A stretch of DNA of 16,589 nucleotides from assembly GCA_019162915.1 (NCBI GenBank), contig JAFLKZ010000171.1, positions 5,213 to 21,801 on the forward strand, written 5' to 3'. The notes beneath the pieces were generated by a model that did not search any database, was not told the DNA's origin, and was given only the letters and a program-made list of their open reading frames with translations. The stretch comes from Campylobacteraceae bacterium. Its GTDB lineage: Bacteria; Campylobacterota; Campylobacteria; Campylobacterales; Sulfurospirillaceae. The position numbers were made by a program, and so were the translations under genes. Shown one piece after another: positions 13,380-16,589 of this stretch (positions within the stretch are counted from its first letter, which is position 1; every line of letters begins with the position of its first letter).

Positions 13380-14807
13380 ATGAAAAATAATAATTTGTGC
13401 AAGTTGCTAGTCGGCTTGTTTACGCTTATGATTTTAACCAAAGAAGCTGTTGCTCTACCGATGTTTACAACACAAACTGGCATTGATTGTAAAGGGTGTC
13501 ACCTACAAGCACTTCCCAAACTCAATAGTTTCGGTCGACATTTTGCTATCACAGGTATGACACTTATTCAACAAATAGCAGAGCAACAATCAAAAGTCAT
13601 GGAGATAAATCACCCAAATACAGATTTAGAGTGTACAAAATGTCATATGAGCGAGATACCAAAATTGAATGAAGAAGGAATTAGATTTTCTACTTCAAAA
13701 AATGAGGAAAGTCAGAAAGTATTGGAACTTAATCCAAATACTTCAAATCTCAATGCGTCATTGATGTTTAAATCACGATACGAAAAAACGTGGGATAAAC
13801 CTGGTGGCTCTGGTGCCATAGCTGATATAGATACAGTAGATGGAGAATTATCAGTTCCACGTTCACTTAGTGGATTTTTAGGTGGTAGAATGACGGATAA
13901 TATAGGAGCGCTTATAGATGCTTCTTATCGTAAGGTTGATAAAGAATCTATTTCTGCAAAAGTCATATATGCGCAAGAATTCAATGGAGGGTATATTGGT
14001 TCTGCACTTTATTCTACGTCATCTTATGGGCCATTTTCGGGTATGGAAGTTTACAGCACAGGCTTGTTTAAACCTCAAAGGAATTTTGATATTATGACAT
14101 ATTCTAATGCCTTTCAAATCTCAAGCATTGGAACGGGAGAGGTGACTGGGCTTCAAGTTTATTATGATAAACATGCTGTTTTTGATGATAATGATCATAT
14201 TTTTGCAACCATTGGCGTTTATGCTCCTGGTCAAGATAATACGTATTTTAATCTATCAAAAAATATATTGCCATTGGCAAGAATTGCTTATGAGTATCCC
14301 ATTGGCGATTTTAACGTTATCATAGGGGCTTTTGGAATTTCGGGTTCTGGTTCTTCGGATAGTTTAGAGTCTTTAAAGATAGAGCGAAAAACGTATGGAT
14401 TGGATCTTCAAATTGAGGGTGAAATTTTGGAGAAAAAAGTCCAATTTGTCGCAAGTAAGGTGTATAAAAATGAAGTAACATTCACAGGCTATGATGAAGG
14501 TTTATCGAGTACATTAACTAATCGCCTCAATAAAGCTTTTTCAGTGGAAGGTACTGTTGAATTGACACCAGCCCTTGGTCTTAAGCTTGCGTATTTGACG
14601 TATGATGATTTGTATGCTTATCCAGGAGAGCTTAATCATGTTGATGTCAAAGATATCGATAAAGCTATTACGGTTGGTCTTGATTACACCTTTAAGTTTT
14701 ACAACACTACCATGCAAGTAGGCGTTGAGCATAGTTGGATAACACCAACTTTGGCCAGAGTGAAAGATTATCGAAATTTTGTTATAACGTTTAATATTAT
14801 GCTCTAA
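13380..14807 (+). CDS. Diheme cytochrome c fused to an outer-membrane beta-barrel (Cyc2-like layout)
   Basis: 475 residues. ATG at 13380 is preferred over the in-frame GTG at 13338 because GAGGGGG lies about six bases upstream and the product then begins with a signal peptide (cleavage likely after AVA, residue 25). The mature N-terminus carries two c-type heme motifs, C37KGCH41 and C85TKCH89. They form an internal repeat (CKGCHLQALPKLNSFG versus CTKCHMSEIPKLNEEG). From about residue 125 to the end the sequence alternates polar and hydrophobic residues in amphipathic strands with glycine/aromatic turns, as in outer-membrane porins; I count at least a dozen such strands. The first heme segment ('LPMFTTQTGIDCKGCH') resembles that of Cyc2-type fused cytochrome-porins, which have one heme and can oxidise iron. 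Electron transfer through the outer membrane is the inferred role. The last residue is Leu instead of the usual aromatic. Confidence 0.85.
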   Translation: MKNNNLCKLLVGLFTLMILTKEAVALPMFTTQTGIDCKGCHLQALPKLNSFGRHFAITGMTLIQQIAEQQSKVMEINHPNTDLECTKCHMSEIPKLNEEGIRFSTSKNEESQKVLELNPNTSNLNASLMFKSRYEKTWDKPGGSGAIADIDTVDGELSVPRSLSGFLGGRMTDNIGALIDASYRKVDKESISAKVIYAQEFNGGYIGSALYSTSSYGPFSGMEVYSTGLFKPQRNFDIMTYSNAFQISSIGTGEVTGLQVYYDKHAVFDDNDHIFATIGVYAPGQDNTYFNLSKNILPLARIAYEYPIGDFNVIIGAFGISGSGSSDSLESLKIERKTYGLDLQIEGEILEKKVQFVASKVYKNEVTFTGYDEGLSSTLTNRLNKAFSVEGTVELTPALGLKLAYLTYDDLYAYPGELNHVDVKDIDKAITVGLDYTFKFYNTTMQVGVEHSWITPTLARVKDYRNFVITFNIML

Positions 14808-14831
14808 ATTGCATGGCATTGTGACTTTTAT

Positions 14832-14866
14832 AAACTGTATTGCTTCTTGAGAGCAATACAGTTTTC
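14832..14866. terminator. Strong bidirectional terminator between cytochrome-porin and gspF
   Basis: AAACTGTATTGCT (14832-14844) and AGCAATACAGTTT (14852-14864) form a perfect 13-base-pair stem with a seven-base loop, followed by TTTTCT on the plus strand. The genes on either side converge here. Confidence 0.85.
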
Positions 14867-16078
14867 TCATAAATTTAAATTCATTGAAAATATTGGAAGT
14901 AGCATTGCCGTAACGATAATGCCTATAATTGTACCTACAAAGAGTATCAGTATTGGCTCCAAAAGAGACAGCATAAAATTAATTTTATCATTGTTCTCTT
15001 CATTATAAAGTTCGGAGAGATTTTCAAGTATATCTTTCATTTGGCTTGTCTCTTCACCAAGAGAGATGGCGTGTATAAATGCTTTATCTATGTTGCAGTT
15101 TTGTTTCAAGAGCGCATTTGATAGCTTTTTACCCTTGACCAATTCATCAGATGCCTTTACAAAAGCGTCTGATATCACATGATTTTTGAGTGTATTGGAA
15201 GAAAGTTTTACAGCTTGAACGAATGTTACCCCAGAGTTTATCAAAACAGATACGATATAAGAGAATTTTGCTAATTCTGAAGTTTGGATTATCTTTCCAA
15301 AAAGTGGAAGTTTTAAGAGAAATTTATCGACAATGTACGTAAACTTTGAAATGTTTTTGTACATGTACGTAAAAGAAAATAAAACTATAAAAAAAACAAT
15401 AAGCATCGTTTTCCAATTATCGGTAAATGTATTTCCAAGGGCTATAACAAATTTGGTAATACCTGGTAATTCTTGCCCTAATTGGTCAAACATAGCTGTA
15501 ATTTTGGGTACAACCACACTGAGCATAAACCCTATCATCAAAAAAGAAACCATCACAATAAAAAGAGGATAAGCCATTGCACTGGAAACTTTACCTTTTA
15601 TCATCTCTTGATTTTTCAAAAAATGTGACATTTCTTTAAGCACTAACCCCAATGTCCCAGATTCTTCTGCTACTCTAATGGATTGCTTGTAAAAGGTTGG
15701 TAAACGGTAGATGTGTTGGTTCTCTAAAGCATTGTAAAAACTTTTTCCTTCTTCTAGCGCACTCTCAACAGACTCAAAAAAAATAGACATCTTTTTATCT
15801 TCTATATGTTGTTGTTTTTCTAGTTTAATGGCGTAAACGATAGAAGATACCCCTGATTTTAAGTAGATAGATAAATTTCTACTGATAGTACAGAGTTGTT
15901 TAGGTGAGATTTCTTTGGTAAATATATTTTTTGTAAAAAAAGGTCGTTGTTCTTTGAGTGAACTGTATAGGATATTTAAATGTCTCAGTTTTGCTTTGGC
16001 TTCATCTGTATCATTGGCTTCTAAGCTACCGTTTATTTTGGTACCATTTTTATCTAACCCTTTATAGGAATAAAGCAT
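14867..16078 (-). CDS. gspF: GspF/PilC-type inner-membrane platform protein
   Basis: 403 residues, the normal size for the family. Two GspF repeats are visible, about residues 65-190 ('RNLSIYLKSGVSS', 'SFYNALENQ', 'VAEESGTLGLVLKEMSHFL') and 265-390 ('FSYIVSVLINSGVTFVQAVKL', 'LSNALL', 'LGEETSQMKDILENLSELY'). Three membrane segments lie around 165-195, 215-235 and at the C-terminus (about 365-395, 'LEPILILFVGTIIGIIVTAMLLPIF'). It forms the inner-membrane platform that couples the secretion ATPase to assembly of pilin-like filaments, in type II secretion or type IV pili; the window does not decide between them. Its ATG directly follows the stop of the ATPase gene (TAAATG), implying translational coupling. 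Confidence 0.95.
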   Translation of the reverse strand: MLYSYKGLDKNGTKINGSLEANDTDEAKAKLRHLNILYSSLKEQRPFFTKNIFTKEISPKQLCTISRNLSIYLKSGVSSIVYAIKLEKQQHIEDKKMSIFFESVESALEEGKSFYNALENQHIYRLPTFYKQSIRVAEESGTLGLVLKEMSHFLKNQEMIKGKVSSAMAYPLFIVMVSFLMIGFMLSVVVPKITAMFDQLGQELPGITKFVIALGNTFTDNWKTMLIVFFIVLFSFTYMYKNISKFTYIVDKFLLKLPLFGKIIQTSELAKFSYIVSVLINSGVTFVQAVKLSSNTLKNHVISDAFVKASDELVKGKKLSNALLKQNCNIDKAFIHAISLGEETSQMKDILENLSELYNEENNDKINFMLSLLEPILILFVGTIIGIIVTAMLLPIFSMNLNL

Positions 16079-16589
16079 TTAGTCTCTCATGCCAACTCTA
16101 AGTGCTTCTTCGAGGCTAGTCGTTCCATCTTCTACTAATGCTTCTATTTTTTTTGAAAGTAAAACCAAGCCTTTTTTTTGTAGAGCTTCTCTAATCTCAA
16201 AATCTTTCATATTATTTTTCAGCATTACTTTTACATCATCATCGATTAAGAATAGTTCGCCAACAGCAACTCTGCCATCATATCCCGTATAGTTGCACAG
16301 TGCGCAACCTTTTGCCTTGTAGGTAGTTGCCACTTTTTCTTTGCAATGGACACAAAGTTTTCGAACCAATCTTTGTGATAAAACTCCAAGCAAACTAGAA
16401 CTGATGAGAAATTCTTCTATACCCATATCGATAAGTCTCGTAATGGCTGCGGTTGTGTTGTTGGTATGAAGTGTGGAGAGCAAAAGATGTCCTGTAAGGG
16501 CTGATTGGATAGCTATCTTTGCTGTTTCATTATCTCTAATTTCACCTACCATAATGACATCTGGATCTTGCCGTAGAATAGATCTTAGC
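16079..16589 (-). CDS. gspE: GspE/PilB-type secretion ATPase (5' end outside window)
   Basis: The frame is open through the window's right edge; the last 169 codons are present. Reading from the edge, 'LRSILRQDPDVIMVGEIRD' is the Walker B region, followed by 'ETAKIAIQSALTGHLLLSTLHTN' with the His-box histidines, then the family's C-terminal domain. The ATG at 16552 is internal, not the start. A zinc-binding C-module is present as CVHC and CALC, but only 12 residues separate the two pairs, where related GspE/PilB proteins usually have about 25-35. The protein hydrolyses ATP at the cytoplasmic face to drive pseudopilus or pilus assembly. gspF follows with zero spacing. Confidence 0.95.
   Translation of the reverse strand, partial: LRSILRQDPDVIMVGEIRDNETAKIAIQSALTGHLLLSTLHTNNTTAAITRLIDMGIEEFLISSSLLGVLSQRLVRKLCVHCKEKVATTYKAKGCALCNYTGYDGRVAVGELFLIDDDVKVMLKNNMKDFEIREALQKKGLVLLSKKIEALVEDGTTSLEEALRVGMRD

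Noticed and set aside
15333..15374. ATGTACGTAAA direct repeat and GTACATGTAC palindrome inside gspF
   Set aside because: They encode the repeated residues FTY in 'FTYMYKNISKFTYIV' and lie wholly within a well-supported gene; unrelated to the intergenic TTTACATGTAA copies.

Overview
The window is AT-rich, densely packed chromosomal DNA that most resembles a Campylobacterota (epsilonproteobacterial) genome, probably a free-living Sulfurospirillum-like or related genus. This is inferred from base composition, short intergenic gaps, TTG/GTG starts, a RibB protein fused to a decayed GTP cyclohydrolase II domain, and a tRNA-Gln with the U1-A72 pair expected for GatCAB-dependent charging. I cannot name a species. 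No rRNA, insertion sequence, CRISPR array or prophage is visible. No gene-free stretch exceeds about 190 bases.

Layout. 1-1954 (+): the end of an exporter-type ABC ATPase, a secreted SYLF-domain lipid-binding protein and a DedA-family membrane protein, tightly packed as an envelope/lipid operon. 1951-2799: a 34-codon candidate ORF on the minus strand, divergent from a CI/LexA-like self-cleaving repressor, with an AT-rich dyad between them. 2832-5277 (-): tRNA-fMet and tRNA-Gln from a near-consensus sigma-70 promoter, then ycaO (RimO accessory factor) and a cyclophilin. 5409-8672 (+): ribBA, a KefB/KefC-type antiporter and a META-domain lipoprotein, closed by an unusual double-palindrome terminator. 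8735-9739: a small DUF6172-like gene (-) and a conserved uncharacterised membrane protein with a Cys/His cluster (+), transcribed divergently.

9814-14807 is the most interesting part. A LuxR-type regulator (-) is divergent from an 837-residue lipoprotein with sialidase-type Asp-boxes (+) and a predicted outer-membrane protein that joins two c-type heme modules to a beta-barrel (+). The heme modules are a tandem duplication, and the layout recalls fused cytochrome-porins such as Cyc2. The intergenic region has two hairpin-like dyads and a phased direct repeat that could be regulator sites. I read this as a candidate regulated system for electron transfer across or at the outer membrane; its substrate cannot be told from the sequence.

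14867-16589 (-): the 3' part of a GspE/PilB-type secretion ATPase followed with no gap by a GspF/PilC-type inner-membrane protein, belonging to a type II secretion or type IV pilus system that continues beyond the right edge.
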